Positions 1 to 10,370 of a DNA stretch of 64,000 bases are shown piece by piece (the first letter of the stretch is position 1; every line of letters starts with the position of its first letter). Origin of the DNA: Planktothrix paucivesiculata PCC 9631 (GTDB lineage: Bacteria; Cyanobacteriota; Cyanobacteriia; Cyanobacteriales; Microcoleaceae); assembly GCF_900009265.2 (NCBI RefSeq), contig NZ_LR735015.1, positions 43,758 to 107,757 of the forward strand. Direction: 5' to 3'. Both the position numbers and the translations under genes were made by a program. The notes beneath the pieces were generated by a model. The model did no database searches. It was not told where the DNA came from and saw nothing but the letters and a program-made list of their open reading frames with translations.

Positions 1-1231
1 GGCTTGCTGAAAAAGTAACAGAAAAGGAAACGAATGATTAACTAGCTAATGAAGTCAGAAGGTCAGATAAGTTTTTTTCGAGGTAATGAGTTAAGAGATA
101 ACTTGTCATAATCAATGACTTGAAAAAAGTAATGGAATAAAAAAATTGACCCCAAAATCTGTCTAAGAATCACAGAGAGATTCATGACTAAAAAAGTAAT
201 AGCAATTGCCGTTTCGGAAGTATGAGCTAGTTTATTCATAATCCGATTCAGGCTAAATCTTCTTTTTCCTTGGCCAAATTTGCCTTCAATAGAATTCCGA
301 ATCTTTTCATCTTCTGACGCCTGCTTCTTAGTAGCTTTACTAATATTTACTGGAGGTCTACCTAACGGGGGGCCACTCATTCTAATCCCCTTTTCTTTAC
401 ACCAAGCTCGGTTGTCTCTAGTTCGGTAAATTTTATCTACATGGACTGACTCAGGATAATGTCCCGTATATTCTTTAAAAGCCTCTATTTGTGCTTTTAA
501 ATCACATGATTCGTTAAAATTATCCCAACTAATCCGGTCAAGAAATACATATTCATCCAGACAACTAGCAGACAATTTGGCTCCAAATTCTACTGACGTT
601 CCGGCTTTTCCTCGGACAATTGGACGAATATGGGGTTGGCTTAAACTTACGATTCTGTCGGAAATACTTTGTTTGTTATGATCATACATCCATTGCTGTT
701 GACGATAAACTTCTGATACCACTAATAAACTCTTATATTGTCTGTCATTCAATTCATCCAGCCTCCCTCTATTGGCGATTATTTGGTCTATATGTCCTAA
801 GTTTCGTTTAATATATTGCATCGGACAACCCAATAAAATACTGCAAGTAGGGATTTTCTTTGATTTGTTCTACTGTCTCTCTATCACTTATCCCTAATTT
901 TTCTTTAATGATTAAGGCTCCCAATGCCATTCTAAATGTTTTGGCTGGTGCTCCCATAACAGATGAGAATAATTCTGCGTATTCCGCTTCAAATTCTGCC
1001 CACGGTATCCATTGGGCCATGATTACCCACCGATTCTCTTCTGAGAGTTTTCCCTCAAATGGCAGTTTGAACTCTTCGGGTGGTGTCCTTGGTTGCTCGT
1101 CTTTACGGTACATTTTCACCGACTCATGCAAGGTTTTTGCGTTATTTTACACCCATCCCTTGCACCTGATTCATTTTTTCTTGTCTTCACCTCCCCTCTG
1201 TTCTGGCTTTTCGCCTTTTTTCAGCAAGCCC
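1..1231. mobile_element. Internally deleted IS5/IS1182-type element, copy 1
   Basis: The ends are inverted repeats starting GGGCTTGCTGAAAAA (the first G lies just outside the window) and ending TTTTTTCAGCAAGCCC at 1231. The next six bases, TAATTA, are the expected right half of a target duplication. The full element would be 1232 bp, the same as the copy at 43997-45228, and both ORF translations are identical between copies. The transposase inside is broken, so this copy could move only if a relative supplied transposase. It cuts off the 3' end of the gene at 1232-1898. Confidence 0.88.
63..1131 (-). pseudogene. Transposase, internally deleted and frameshifted (copy 1)
   Basis: Two overlapping frames cover what should be one DUF772/DDE transposase. 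The upstream frame (1131-808) carries the N-terminal helical domain, including EQIKENPYLQYFIGL. The downstream frame (833-63) carries the later catalytic half, with VHVDKIYR and SIEGKFGQGKRRF, which should hold the second Asp and the Glu. From family knowledge, roughly 150 or more residues between these blocks are missing, including the first catalytic Asp. At the joint the first frame stops within a few codons. The protein cannot be an active DDE enzyme. ATG 1113 is an equally good start for the first frame. Confidence 0.85.
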
Positions 1232-1898
1232 TAATTACTGCTAATAATTGTTCTTTTCCTTCTTCAACTGGAGCAAAAGCAGGGTTAGGTGCGGAGGATT
1301 GAGGTAGTGTTATCTCTCCTTTATCCAAATACGACTGAGGAGCATATTCTGATGGACACCAACAGTACATTCCGCCAGAGGGTTCTCGTTCTAATAAAAT
1401 TAAGTGTCCAGGTTGATCAAGATTAATTTTGAAAAGAAAATCACTATGAAGCGGTACAGTATCAAGATAACTTTTAGGTCGTGGTTTCAAGCTTGATAAA
1501 CTTGGTAAAACTGGCCCCATTCTATTCTTAGCCGTTGTTTGTGTTTTCAGTTCATCCCAAAGTTGTTGTTTCAACCATTGTAGATAAACTGTCCCTCGTA
1601 ACCAAGATTTAGCACTTAGAGATTTATCTCTACTCTTAAAATCACAGCCTTGTTCTGTCATTTTCCTGAAGATATTTTTGGTGAGATAGTCTTTTAAAAC
1701 TTGAGGATAATTAACGTCAGGTTTACTACCTTCTAACTTATCTTTTAATTTATCAGCTAGATCATCATGTGTTTTCTGATCATTGCTACTGCGGAACCGT
1801 TCAACGAATACTAATTTACATCTATCCTTGAAACCCCATTGATCAGCGATCGCATTGAGAAACATCTCCTCGTTATCATTATATTCTTTAGAAATCAT
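1221..1898 (-). pseudogene. DUF4384-like protein, C terminus removed by IS
   Basis: The N-terminal ~90 residues are charged and helical and look like a small adaptor domain; an effector-associated domain is possible but unproven. A low-complexity linker follows. The last ~90 residues (DFLFKINLDQPGHLILLERE, then GGMYCWCPSEYAPQ) resemble the DUF4384 beta domain that cyanobacteria often attach to caspase-like or regulatory proteins. The frame reads KEQLLAVI and then enters the IS at 1231, ending after two or three foreign residues. In relatives this domain continues for a short C-terminal stretch, so only the tail appears lost. The gene is divergent from the nuclease at 2095, with repeats between them. 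The family call is by eye. Confidence 0.6.
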
Positions 1899-1968
1899 AT
1901 TAAATTTGCCTTATTGATTTAATTACTATCATCAGTATATAAGCAATTTTCTGGTTTGCCTAGAGGGT

Positions 1969-2008
1969 TTCTACTCGGTTCTACTTGATTCTACTCAGTT
2001 CGATCAAG
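1969..2008. promoter_or_regulatory. 10-bp phased direct repeats in a divergent promoter region
   Basis: Three tandem decamers, TTCTACTCGG (1969), TTCTACTTGA (1979) and TTCTACTCAG (1989), are followed by a weaker unit, TTCGATCAAG (1999). A further TTCTATTTTT lies in the same phase at 2019. The 10-bp period places each unit on the same helix face, as in operators bound by multimeric regulators. The array sits between the DUF4384-like gene (start 1898) and the nuclease gene (start 2095). No binding protein is known; an operator role is inference. Confidence 0.5.
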
Positions 2009-2094
2009 CTCTATATTCTTCTATTTTTTGCGATTTACAAACTCAGATTTAAAGATTAATTTAAAGAGGTAATCAATCAATAGAGGCTAAGGCA

Positions 2095-2715
2095 ATGAAA
2101 CCAAGATTTAAGTATTATAGCTGGGTCACTCGTTTAGCTGAAATGCTAACAGATGATAAAAAGTGCCATTATGCACAAGCGTTAATGACTCAGTATCAAG
2201 TTGATAAAAAACTGAGTAACTATGATTCCTCAGAACATGATGAAATGGTTCTCGAAAGAGCAAGACAATTAGAATCAGAAGGTTATAAAGTGTATGTTGA
2301 GGAGCAAAATTCGTTCAAATATCATGGAAAATACTTTCCGATTTGTGTCGGAGGTAGACCGGATCTTAGACCCATGAAAGGTAATCAATTGATTGTAGAA
2401 GATTGTAAATCAGGCAGACGCAAACATTCTCACAAGATGCAAGTATTACTCTATATGTTTCTCCTTCCCTTTGCACCCGAAACTAAAGCTCTCTATCAAG
2501 GTAAAATTCCCCATGGACGAATTATTTATCAGGATGGAATTGTCGAAATATTTCCAGAAGAAGTTAACGCAGAATTTCAACAAAAGTTACGAAATGTGAT
2601 TGCAACGTTGTGTAATTCAACATTACCTCAAGCAACACCGAATAAATGGGAATGTCGTTATTGTCCAATTCCTAATTCTCACTGTCCTGCTCATTATTCA
2701 GGTGAAATTGCATAA
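2095..2715 (+). CDS. PD-(D/E)XK nuclease, Cas4-like
   Basis: This 206-residue protein shows the core of the PD-(D/E)XK nuclease fold. GGRPDLRP supplies the Asp near residue 90, and VEDCKSG about 20 residues later supplies the E-x-K pair (E-D-C-K). The helix motif QVLLYMF follows. A C-terminal cysteine cluster, ECRYCPIPNSHCP, resembles the Fe-S ligands of Cas4/RecB-type nucleases; a fourth ligand would have to lie elsewhere. No cas genes or CRISPR repeats are nearby, so this is a solo Cas4-like enzyme, possibly for DNA repair or defence. The family is well supported; the role is unknown. Confidence 0.75.
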   Translation: MKPRFKYYSWVTRLAEMLTDDKKCHYAQALMTQYQVDKKLSNYDSSEHDEMVLERARQLESEGYKVYVEEQNSFKYHGKYFPICVGGRPDLRPMKGNQLIVEDCKSGRRKHSHKMQVLLYMFLLPFAPETKALYQGKIPHGRIIYQDGIVEIFPEEVNAEFQQKLRNVIATLCNSTLPQATPNKWECRYCPIPNSHCPAHYSGEIA

Positions 2716-2736
2716 TCATTATAAGTTAAAATTGCC

Positions 2737-2765
2737 GCGTAGGATGAAAAACACCCATTCTACGC
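2737..2765. other. Hairpin in the gap before cbiA
   Basis: GCGTAGGATG (2737-2746) pairs with CATTCTACGC (2756-2765), allowing one G-U pair, around a 9-base loop. No T-run follows, so it is not a classical terminator; it may be a dispersed palindrome. The rest of 2716-2945 shows nothing clear. I looked for a cobalamin riboswitch before cbiA and did not find its conserved box. Confidence 0.4.
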
Positions 2766-2945
2766 AATAGCATCAGGTCTAAGAATCTGGTGCACATCTA
2801 AACTGGGGGGTTTAAAAATAGTTTGGGTTAACATAGGGATTAAAATAGTTTTATATTTTTAGTTATCGTGTTTAAGGTTATTATAACACTCAGACGCACC
2901 CAGAAACCTGGTATTTAATCCTTGATTGACTCAAACTGTTAGATT

Positions 2946-4334
2946 ATGACCTTGATTATTGCCGGAGAACGTAGTGGTGTTGGTAAAACAACAATTACAT
3001 TAGGGATTTTATCCTATTTAAAAAAACACTATTCTAATATCCAATCCTTTAAGGTTGGCCCCGATTATATTGATCCGATGTTTCATCACTATGTGACGGG
3101 TAAACCTTGTTATAATTTGGATTCAATTTTAACCTCTGAATCCTATATTAAAACCTGTTATCATCAACATATTCAGACTGCGGACTATGGCTTAATTGAA
3201 GGGGTGATGGGTTTGTTTGATGGCATTCCCGATGGAGAAAATGTTCCGATCGCTTCAACAGCCCAAATTGCCTTAATTCTGGATTTACCTGTGATTTTAG
3301 TCTTAGATTGTAGTCGATTATCGGGTTCTATTGCTGCGATCGCCATGGGTTTTAAAAACTTTAATCCCCATATAAAATTAGAGGGTTTGGTTTTAAATAA
3401 AGTCGGCAGCGATCGCCATTTAGAATTATTAAAAGCCTTCTTAGCCCCCCTGAATATTCCGATTATAGGAACAATTAAAAGACAGGAAAATATTGTGATT
3501 CCCGATCGCCATTTAGGGTTAATTCCTACGAATGAACTCCCCCAAATGGATTTATTCATTCAAGAGTTAGCTGAATTAGCGGAAAATTGGTTTGACTGGG
3601 AACAATTATTACCCTTATTAAAAAATACTTTAAGTTTTAATGATCGAGTAGACTATACTCCTACGCCATGGGTTGAAAACACCCATCAACCGATTAGAAT
3701 TGCGATCGCTAAAGATGCTGCATTTAATTTTTATTATGCCGATAATTTAGAGATTTTGCAACAGTTGGGGGCAGAATTAATCGAATGGAGTCCGTTAAAT
3801 GATGATCAATTACCTGAAGAAATTCAAGGATTATATTTTGGGGGAGGTTTTCCCGAGGTATTTGCCCAACAATTAAGTGAAAATCAGGTGGTTTTGAAAG
3901 CGCTTAAAACCGCTATTTTATCAGGAATGCCCACCTATGCCGAATGTGGGGGGTTAATGTATTTGTGTGAAAAAATTATTGACTTTGAAAATAATGCTTG
4001 GTCAATGCTGGGGATATTACCGACCACTGCGGTTATGGGAAAACGCTTAAAATTAGGGTATTATCAAGCCAAGGTGTTAACAAATACCCCTTTATTATCG
4101 GAGGGAGAAATCATCACAGGACATGAGTTTCATCGGTCTGAATTAAGGGAAAACCCCTCTCACCCTTTATATGAAATGCAGCGTTTTTTGTCCTCAGAAA
4201 CTAACGCCCCCGTATTAGAAGGTTGGGGAAATTATCCTAATGTGCATGGGTCTTATTTACATCTCCATTGGGGAAATAGGATTGATATTCCTAGCCGTTT
4301 TTTAAAGTCTTGTAGGGAGTGGAATGTTATATGA
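2946..4334 (+). CDS. cbiA: Cobyrinate a,c-diamide synthase
   Basis: CbiA/CobB amidates the a and c carboxylates of cobyrinate using glutamine and ATP, a step in the corrin ring pathway. The N-terminal half is an ATP-binding domain of the dethiobiotin-synthetase type, with P-loop GERSGVGKTT at residues 7-16 and KVGPDYIDP after it. The C-terminal half is a class I glutamine amidotransferase domain: YAECGGLMYL carries the nucleophile Cys-334, and the His is in VHGSYLHLHW. Length (462) matches the family. It stands alone; the sister amidase gene cobQ is 29 kb away on the other strand. The start codon is ATG. Confidence 0.93.
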   Translation: MTLIIAGERSGVGKTTITLGILSYLKKHYSNIQSFKVGPDYIDPMFHHYVTGKPCYNLDSILTSESYIKTCYHQHIQTADYGLIEGVMGLFDGIPDGENVPIASTAQIALILDLPVILVLDCSRLSGSIAAIAMGFKNFNPHIKLEGLVLNKVGSDRHLELLKAFLAPLNIPIIGTIKRQENIVIPDRHLGLIPTNELPQMDLFIQELAELAENWFDWEQLLPLLKNTLSFNDRVDYTPTPWVENTHQPIRIAIAKDAAFNFYYADNLEILQQLGAELIEWSPLNDDQLPEEIQGLYFGGGFPEVFAQQLSENQVVLKALKTAILSGMPTYAECGGLMYLCEKIIDFENNAWSMLGILPTTAVMGKRLKLGYYQAKVLTNTPLLSEGEIITGHEFHRSELRENPSHPLYEMQRFLSSETNAPVLEGWGNYPNVHGSYLHLHWGNRIDIPSRFLKSCREWNVI

Positions 4335-4360
4335 AATCGAAAAAATAATGCTACGGCAGA

Positions 4361-4394
4361 GAATTATGAATTACGAATTACGAATTACGAATTG
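4361..4394. repeat. AATTACG heptamer array
   Basis: About four head-to-tail copies of the 7-mer AATTACG (first copy variant, AATTATG) lie between the convergent ends of cbiA and the ABC permease gene. The same array recurs at seven more places in this window. It fits the short tandemly repeated repetitive (STRR) class described in cyanobacteria. Confidence 0.8.
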
Positions 4395-4473
4395 GGAATA
4401 GTTATTAGCCACCCGATCCTGATTAATAATTTGTAGCATACATTTAAGGATTTCATATTAGTATTTAAAACTT

Positions 4474-5310
4474 TTAATGTTTTATTCTTAATAATCCTTG
4501 GGTGGGACTGAATAAAAAAGTTAAGACAAATAACCCCGAGGTTACTAATACAATAGCTGGCCCGGAAGGGAGATTATAAAAATAACTCAGGTACATTCCG
4601 CTAATACTAGAAATTACCCCAATAATTACACCCAAGATCATAACTAAATGCAGACGTTCAACTAATAAATAAGCTGTGGCGGCGGGGGTAATTAATAGGG
4701 ATAATACCAGGATGACACCGACGGCTTTTAAACTGGCAACAATGGTTAAGGCAATTAATCCCATTAATCCTAAATTAAGCAGGTTAACGGGTAAACCTGT
4801 GGCTTCTGCACCGAGGGGATCGAAGGTATAAAATAGCAGTTCTTTATAGATTAATGCAACTACAGTTAAGATAATAATAGCAATAATAAATGTATCCCTA
4901 ACATCGTCTCCTGTTACTCCCAGAATATTACCGAATAGAAAATGATTCAGGTCAATTTTATTATCTTTTTGAACTAAAGTAATTAAAGTTATTCCTAATG
5001 CGAAAAATGCAGAAAATACTATTCCCATCGCCGCATCTTCTTTAATTCGAGAATAGGTTCTAATGATATTCATGCAAATTGTACTGAGAATTCCGGCAAT
5101 AAAAGCCCCGACAAAGATATTAGCATTGAGGATAAAAGCGATCGCTAAACCGGGTAAAACAGAGTGACTAATGGCATCTCCTAATAATGCCAATCGTTGT
5201 ACCATTAAATAGCTTCCGACAACGGCACAAATAATTCCGACTAAAATCGCTATAGTTAGCGATCGCTGCATAAAACTATATTGTAAAGGTTCGATCAAAA
5301 GATTAATCAT
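4474..5310 (-). CDS. Metal ABC transporter permease (Mn/Zn type)
   Basis: This is an integral membrane permease of the ABC-3 family (ZnuB/MntB/SitD), with about eight hydrophobic segments. Family signatures include GDAISHSVLPGLAIAF near the N terminus and LLITPAATAYLLVERLH near the C terminus. It would move manganese, zinc or iron across the inner membrane with an ATPase and a binding protein, neither of which is adjacent, so the partners must be elsewhere. The longer frame from 5325 begins with TTG; ATG at 5310 (MINLLIEPL) is the likelier start. Cyanobacterial relatives are often manganese systems, but the sequence does not fix the metal. Confidence 0.87.
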   Translation of the reverse strand: MINLLIEPLQYSFMQRSLTIAILVGIICAVVGSYLMVQRLALLGDAISHSVLPGLAIAFILNANIFVGAFIAGILSTICMNIIRTYSRIKEDAAMGIVFSAFFALGITLITLVQKDNKIDLNHFLFGNILGVTGDDVRDTFIIAIIILTVVALIYKELLFYTFDPLGAEATGLPVNLLNLGLMGLIALTIVASLKAVGVILVLSLLITPAATAYLLVERLHLVMILGVIIGVISSISGMYLSYFYNLPSGPAIVLVTSGLFVLTFLFSPTQGLLRIKH

Positions 5311-5346
5311 TAGATTTAAACTCAAATCAAAGTTATATTATAGCTA

Positions 5347-5380
5347 TTTGTAGGGGTAATTCATGAATTACCCCTACAAA
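5347..5380. repeat. 34-bp perfect palindrome
   Basis: Bases 5347-5363 are the exact reverse complement of 5364-5380. The core, TAGGGGTAATTCATGAATTA, is shared with a 28-bp palindrome at 18567-18594. It fills most of the space between lysC and the permease gene, which are co-oriented. It may be a dispersed repeat or form a hairpin in read-through transcripts. Confidence 0.75.
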
Positions 5381-5396
5381 ATTTGGGGGAATTTGA

Positions 5397-7235
5397 TCAA
5401 GCAACGGGGGCGCGTTCAGGAACAATAAAGGTTTTCTCCCCAGATAGTTCAAAGATTTCGTGAACCGCTTTTAATGCTTCTACGCCCTGGTCTTCATCCA
5501 CTAAACAACTAACTTTAATTTCAGAAGTCGCAATCATAGAAATATTAATATTTCTGTTAGCTAAAGCCTCAAACATTTTAGCAGCTACCCCGGGATGATG
5601 TAACATTCCCGAACCCACAACACTTAGTTTGGCAATGGATTTATTCAGAATAATTTCACCACAGCCTAATTCAGATACCGCCCGTTCTAAAATTTGTTGA
5701 GATTCATCCGCATCTCCTTGGGCAACAGTAAAGGCAATATCTCTAGTTAAAATCCCATTAATTTGATGACAGCGTTGGGATTGAATAATCATATCCACAC
5801 TGATATTATGGTCGGCTAAAAGGGAGAATATTTTGGCTGCCATCCCCGGACGATCGGGAATATAACGAATTGCTAAACGGGCTTGTTTAACATCTAATGC
5901 CACCCCACGCACGGGGGGTAAGGTTTGATTCTGGGAAGTTTTTTCTGGTTCAAAATTGCGGGATGGTTTTTCAGGAATATTAACCTCACAGGATTGACAT
6001 AAAGCCACAACAGCCCGTTCACAATCTGCGGAGGAAATTACACAACTAACTTTAACTTCTGAAGTCGAAATCATCTGAATATTAATTCCGGCTTCGGCAA
6101 GGGTATTAAACATTTGGGAGGCAACTTTTGGGTGACCAATCATTCCTGCCCCCACAATACTAACCTTAGCAATAGGAGTATCATCTCCGGTGACTTCAGC
6201 ATTACTAATATCCGAACTATTGGTTTTTCCTAAAGCGGGTAATAAGGCATCCGCAACGGCGATCGCTTTATTAAAATATTTTCGTTCTACAGTGAAGGTA
6301 ATATCATTAATATTGGCTTCATGAATCGATTGAATAATTAAATCCACATCTAAATTTTGTGAGGCAATACCCCCAAATAATTTAGCCGCAATTCCGGGAC
6401 GATCTGGTATTCTTAATAAAGAAACCGCCGCTTGATCCGTATCAAATTCCACACCATCTACCGGACGAGCTAATTCTAATCCTTCTAAGGGTCGAGGTTG
6501 TAGTTTGGGGGGAATAACTTTAGTTCCAGGGTCATCTGTCCAACTGGAACGAACGACTAAAGAAACCCCATAATTTCTAGCGATTTCTACGGCGCGAGGA
6601 TGCAAAACTTTTGCCCCCAAACTGGCGAGTTCTAACATCTCATCACAGGTAATTTCTGTCATTAATTGAGCATTAGGAACTAAGCGGGGATCGGTGGTTA
6701 AAATCCCGGGAACATCCGTATAAATTTCACATAAATCAGCTTTTAAAGCCGCTGCTAAAGCCACCGCCGAGGTATCAGAACCGCCCCGTCCTAGGGTAGT
6801 AATTTCTAAATCATCTTGACTACTTACGCCTTGAAATCCGGCAACAACTACCACTTGTCCTTGATTTAAGTGACGTTCTATCCGTTCGGTTTCAATCTTT
6901 AAAATTCGGGCGCGAGTATGTTCGGCTTCGGTGACAATTCCCACTTGGGCACCGGTTAAAGAAATTGCAGGTTGTCCTAATTCCTGCAATGCCATACTTA
7001 ATAAAGCGATACTGATTTGTTCTCCCGTTGAGAGTAACATATCCATCTCTCTACGGTTAGGAATCGGAGAAATTTGTTGGGCTAAACCAACTAATTGATC
7101 AGTGGTTTTTCCCATAGCAGAAAGAACGACAACCACTTGATGATCTTGGGCTGTTTTTAACACCCGTTGAGCCACCGATTGAATGCGTTCAACGGAACCG
7201 ACCGAACTACCACCGTATTTTTGAATAATTAGCAT
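5397..7235 (-). CDS. lysC: Aspartate kinase with four ACT domains
   Basis: This enzyme phosphorylates aspartate, the first step towards lysine, threonine and methionine. The kinase domain starts with KYGGSSVGS (residues 6-14) and includes [18 protein letters not shown]. Four ACT units follow, recognisable as repeated blocks such as [12 protein letters not shown] and [12 protein letters not shown] and the paired [11 protein letters not shown] and [11 protein letters not shown]. Four ACT domains and about 600 residues are typical of cyanobacterial LysC; most bacteria have two. The ACT domains would carry feedback control by lysine and/or threonine. ATG start. Confidence 0.95.
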   Translation of the reverse strand: MLIIQKYGGSSVGSVERIQSVAQRVLKTAQDHQVVVVLSAMGKTTDQLVGLAQQISPIPNRREMDMLLSTGEQISIALLSMALQELGQPAISLTGAQVGIVTEAEHTRARILKIETERIERHLNQGQVVVVAGFQGVSSQDDLEITTLGRGGSDTSAVALAAALKADLCEIYTDVPGILTTDPRLVPNAQLMTEITCDEMLELASLGAKVLHPRAVEIARNYGVSLVVRSSWTDDPGTKVIPPKLQPRPLEGLELARPVDGVEFDTDQAAVSLLRIPDRPGIAAKLFGGIASQNLDVDLIIQSIHEANINDITFTVERKYFNKAIAVADALLPALGKTNSSDISNAEVTGDDTPIAKVSIVGAGMIGHPKVASQMFNTLAEAGINIQMISTSEVKVSCVISSADCERAVVALCQSCEVNIPEKPSRNFEPEKTSQNQTLPPVRGVALDVKQARLAIRYIPDRPGMAAKIFSLLADHNISVDMIIQSQRCHQINGILTRDIAFTVAQGDADESQQILERAVSELGCGEIILNKSIAKLSVVGSGMLHHPGVAAKMFEALANRNINISMIATSEIKVSCLVDEDQGVEALKAVHEIFELSGEKTFIVPERAPVA

Positions 7236-7552
7236 ATTAACTTCCGAGTTAGTGATTGGGATGGAACAATTAAACTAATTTAAGATTAGGCTGAATCAAC
7301 CTATTATATTCTAAAGGGAAAGAGGAGAAAATCATCCTCAAGTTTGGAAAAATATTTCAGGAAATGTTGACATAAAGGGTATGGAAGTGGGGATTTTGGA
7401 TTATAATATCATAGCACAGACAAATATAATCGCAATCATTTTATTACGGAAGTTGCCAAGTGTTAATATTTTCCGCAATTCATTAACTCCCGCTCTGGTT
7501 ATCTTGTCTGATTATTTTAGATAAAGACAACATCATTAATCTGGAATACCCA
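7236..7552. other. Divergent intergenic region, lysC / histidine kinase
   Basis: This 317-bp AT-rich gap separates two divergent genes. A TTGACA near 7367 and a TATAAT near 7400 are too far apart to form one promoter. No RNA gene, repeat or ORF could be supported. Confidence 0.5.
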
Positions 7553-10321
7553 ATGTTTGAAAAACTTTCCCTCCGCTTTATTCTAATTGTTCCCTTTGTT
7601 TTACAAGTTTTTGCTGCGGTTAGTTTGACGGGCTATTTATCCCTGAGAAATGGGGAAAGAGCAGTTAATAATTTAGCGATCCAGTTACAAAATGAAGTCA
7701 GTAGTCGCATTTATCAACACTTAAATAATTATTTAGCGATCGCTCCTCAACTGAATCAAATCAATGCCCATGCCATTAAAACAGGAATCCTGAATCCAGA
7801 TAATTCAACTGAACTCGTACAGTTTTTTTGGAAACAGCGAGTTACCTTTGATATTGGTTATGTATTATTGGGAACATCCACAAGAAAATTTTCCAGCGTG
7901 GGTAATTATTTTGGAGATAGTAGAATTGGTTGGGACAATGTAAGTTATCAAAATCATGGCAATTACTTGATGCACACTTTTGCCATTAATAGTCAGGGAA
8001 AACCCACAAAACTCCTCTTAAAAAGCCAGAAAGATTATTTATTTGAAAAAGAAGGATGGTATGCGGCGGGAGCCCAATTAGGAAAACCCACCTGGAGTAA
8101 AGTTTATAACTGGGAAGTTGAACCCTTTGCCCTGTGCATTGCCGCCAGTTATCCTTTATTTGATGATAATAAAAAATTAACTGGAGTCTTGGGTGTAGAA
8201 ATGCGATTATCCCAAATTAGTGATTTTTTACAACAATTGAAAGTCAGTCCTTCCGGCCAAACTTTTATTATGGAACGGAATGGATTACTCATTGGTAGTT
8301 CCAGTGCTGAAGAACCTTTTCTCATCAAATCAGGACAAAAACCCCAAAGATTAAAAGCCATAGATAGTCAACAACCTTTAATTAAAGCCACCGCCAACTA
8401 TTTAGAATCACAGGTTAAAAATCTTGAAACTATTGAAACAACTCAGAATCTGAATTTTTCTTGGAATAATGATCAACAATTTGTGGAAATTACTCCTTGG
8501 CGAGATCCTTTGGGTTTAGATTGGTTAGTGGTTGTGGTGGTTCCAGAATCAGATTTTATGGCAGAAATTCAGGCAAATACTCGGACTACAATTTTGCTAT
8601 GTTTTGGGGCATTAATATTAGCAACTCTATCAGGAATTTATACCACTCGTCGGATTACTCAACCGATTTTACGCCTGAGTGCTGCATCGAAAACCATTGC
8701 CAAAGAAGCTCAACAGGGGTTTAAAGGGGACTTAGCTCAACCGAGGGTGGAAGAACCTAAAATCAAAGAATTAGGAGTTTTAGCCCATGCTTTTAATCAA
8801 ATGATTCAACAGTTACAAGATGCTTTTATTACCTTAGAACAGGCAAATAAAGTATTAGAAAAACGGGTAGAAGAACGGACAATTGAACTGCAAACTGCTA
8901 AGGAAAAAGCGGATACAGCCAATCAAGCAAAAAGTGAGTTTTTAGCGAATATGAGCCACGAATTACGCACTCCCTTAAATGGAATTTTGGGCTATGCTCA
9001 AATTTTACAACAATTGGAACCTTTGACGGATAAAGGACAAAAAGGGGTGGAAATTATTCAACAATGTGGATATCATTTATTAACCCTGATTAATGATGTT
9101 TTAGATTTATCTAAAATTGAAGCTCGCAAAATGGAACTATACCCTTCTGATTTTCATTTTCCAGCATTTTTAGAAGGAGTATGCGAAATTTGTAATATTA
9201 AAGCCGAGCAGAAAAAAATTAAGTTTTATTATCGACCCCAAGACGGTCTTCCCATTGGTATTAAAGCCGATGAAAAACGTCTCAGACAAGTCTTAATTAA
9301 TTTATTAGGAAATGCGATTAAATTTACGGATAAAGGGAGTGTAACCTTTTCAATTCAAGCTACATTTATCCCAGAAACTTCTATGTATCGCCTAAAGTTT
9401 CAAATTAAAGATACGGGAGTAGGGATGAATTTAGAACAAGTCTCTCGAATTTTTCTACCCTTTGAACAAGTCGGAGAAACCAAAAAAAATACAGAAGGAA
9501 CTGGGTTAGGATTAGCCATTAGTCAACAAATTGTTTCCTTAATGGGAAGTCAACTTCAGGTAGAAAGTCAGGAGGGAGAAGGGAGTATTTTCTGGTTTGA
9601 TGTGGAATTACCCGAAGCCAAAGAATGGGCAAATACCTCTCGAAATATTCAGAAAGGAACGGTTACTGGGTATCAAGCGGAAGAAAAAACTATTTTAATA
9701 GTAGATGATAATTGGGCAAATCGTTCTGTAATTGTCAATTTATTAGAACCGATTGGATTTAAAGTGGTAGAAGCTAATAATGGTCAAGAAGGATTACAGC
9801 AAGCGATCGCCATTCTTCCTAGTTTAATTATTACGGATTTGATCATGCCTCTCATGGATGGGTTTACATTAATTAATCTATTACGTCAATCGTCAAAACT
9901 CAAAGATATTCCAGTAATTGCCTCCTCTGCTAGTGTATTTGATAGTGATCAACATCGCAGTTTAAATGCGGGGGCTAATGCGTTTTTACCTAAACCCATT
10001 TCAGCCGATTTATTACTGAATTTATTGCAAGTTCACCTAAACTTAGAATGGATTTATCTAACCTCTGATGCTCCGGTTGAAACCCTGAAACCATCGGTAG
10101 ATTTTCCCGCAGAAAATCCTAAAATTCCGGTTGAAATCCTCTCAAGATTATATGAATTAGCTCAAGAAGGAGATGTAGATGGTATAATAGAGAAAACCAC
10201 CCTATTAGAAAATAATCATCCGATTTATTCTGCCTTTACTCAGCAAGTGATTCAGCTTACAGAAAACTTTCAACTCAAAAAGCTGCGAGAATTGTTGAAT
10301 GAAACCCTCAGTCAATCTTAA
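7553..10321 (+). CDS. Hybrid sensor histidine kinase with C-terminal receiver
   Basis: Domain order: an N-terminal membrane helix (residues ~8-27); an extracytoplasmic dCache-like sensor (~30-330); a second membrane helix; a HAMP domain ([11 protein letters not shown]); a coiled coil; HisKA with [12 protein letters not shown] (phospho-acceptor His-469); a HATPase domain ([28 protein letters not shown]); then a receiver domain starting ILIVDDN with phospho-acceptor Asp-762 (TDLIMP). The last ~100 residues are helical and do not match a full HPt domain. The ligand is unknown. The next gene starts 49 bp downstream and also carries receiver and kinase modules, so the two probably form one phosphorelay unit. 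Confidence 0.93.
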   Translation: MFEKLSLRFILIVPFVLQVFAAVSLTGYLSLRNGERAVNNLAIQLQNEVSSRIYQHLNNYLAIAPQLNQINAHAIKTGILNPDNSTELVQFFWKQRVTFDIGYVLLGTSTRKFSSVGNYFGDSRIGWDNVSYQNHGNYLMHTFAINSQGKPTKLLLKSQKDYLFEKEGWYAAGAQLGKPTWSKVYNWEVEPFALCIAASYPLFDDNKKLTGVLGVEMRLSQISDFLQQLKVSPSGQTFIMERNGLLIGSSSAEEPFLIKSGQKPQRLKAIDSQQPLIKATANYLESQVKNLETIETTQNLNFSWNNDQQFVEITPWRDPLGLDWLVVVVVPESDFMAEIQANTRTTILLCFGALILATLSGIYTTRRITQPILRLSAASKTIAKEAQQGFKGDLAQPRVEEPKIKELGVLAHAFNQMIQQLQDAFITLEQANKVLEKRVEERTIELQTAKEKADTANQAKSEFLANMSHELRTPLNGILGYAQILQQLEPLTDKGQKGVEIIQQCGYHLLTLINDVLDLSKIEARKMELYPSDFHFPAFLEGVCEICNIKAEQKKIKFYYRPQDGLPIGIKADEKRLRQVLINLLGNAIKFTDKGSVTFSIQATFIPETSMYRLKFQIKDTGVGMNLEQVSRIFLPFEQVGETKKNTEGTGLGLAISQQIVSLMGSQLQVESQEGEGSIFWFDVELPEAKEWANTSRNIQKGTVTGYQAEEKTILIVDDNWANRSVIVNLLEPIGFKVVEANNGQEGLQQAIAILPSLIITDLIMPLMDGFTLINLLRQSSKLKDIPVIASSASVFDSDQHRSLNAGANAFLPKPISADLLLNLLQVHLNLEWIYLTSDAPVETLKPSVDFPAENPKIPVEILSRLYELAQEGDVDGIIEKTTLLENNHPIYSAFTQQVIQLTENFQLKKLRELLNETLSQS

Positions 10322-10370
10322 AGCCTTGATTTTTCCCATAAAATTAAAATAAAATCCCCTATTTTTATCT

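Noticed and set aside
860-1302. Plus-strand frames through the IS5-type element and across its right border
   Set aside because: They are antisense to the transposase pieces and the truncated DUF4384-like gene, and lack any recognisable domain.
2716-2945. Cobalamin riboswitch upstream of cbiA (and upstream of cobQ)
   Set aside because: The conserved B12-box sequence could not be found in either upstream region.
7365-7405. TTGACA ... TATAAT as a sigma-70 promoter for the hybrid kinase
   Set aside because: The spacing is nearly 30 bases, far beyond the 16-19 needed.
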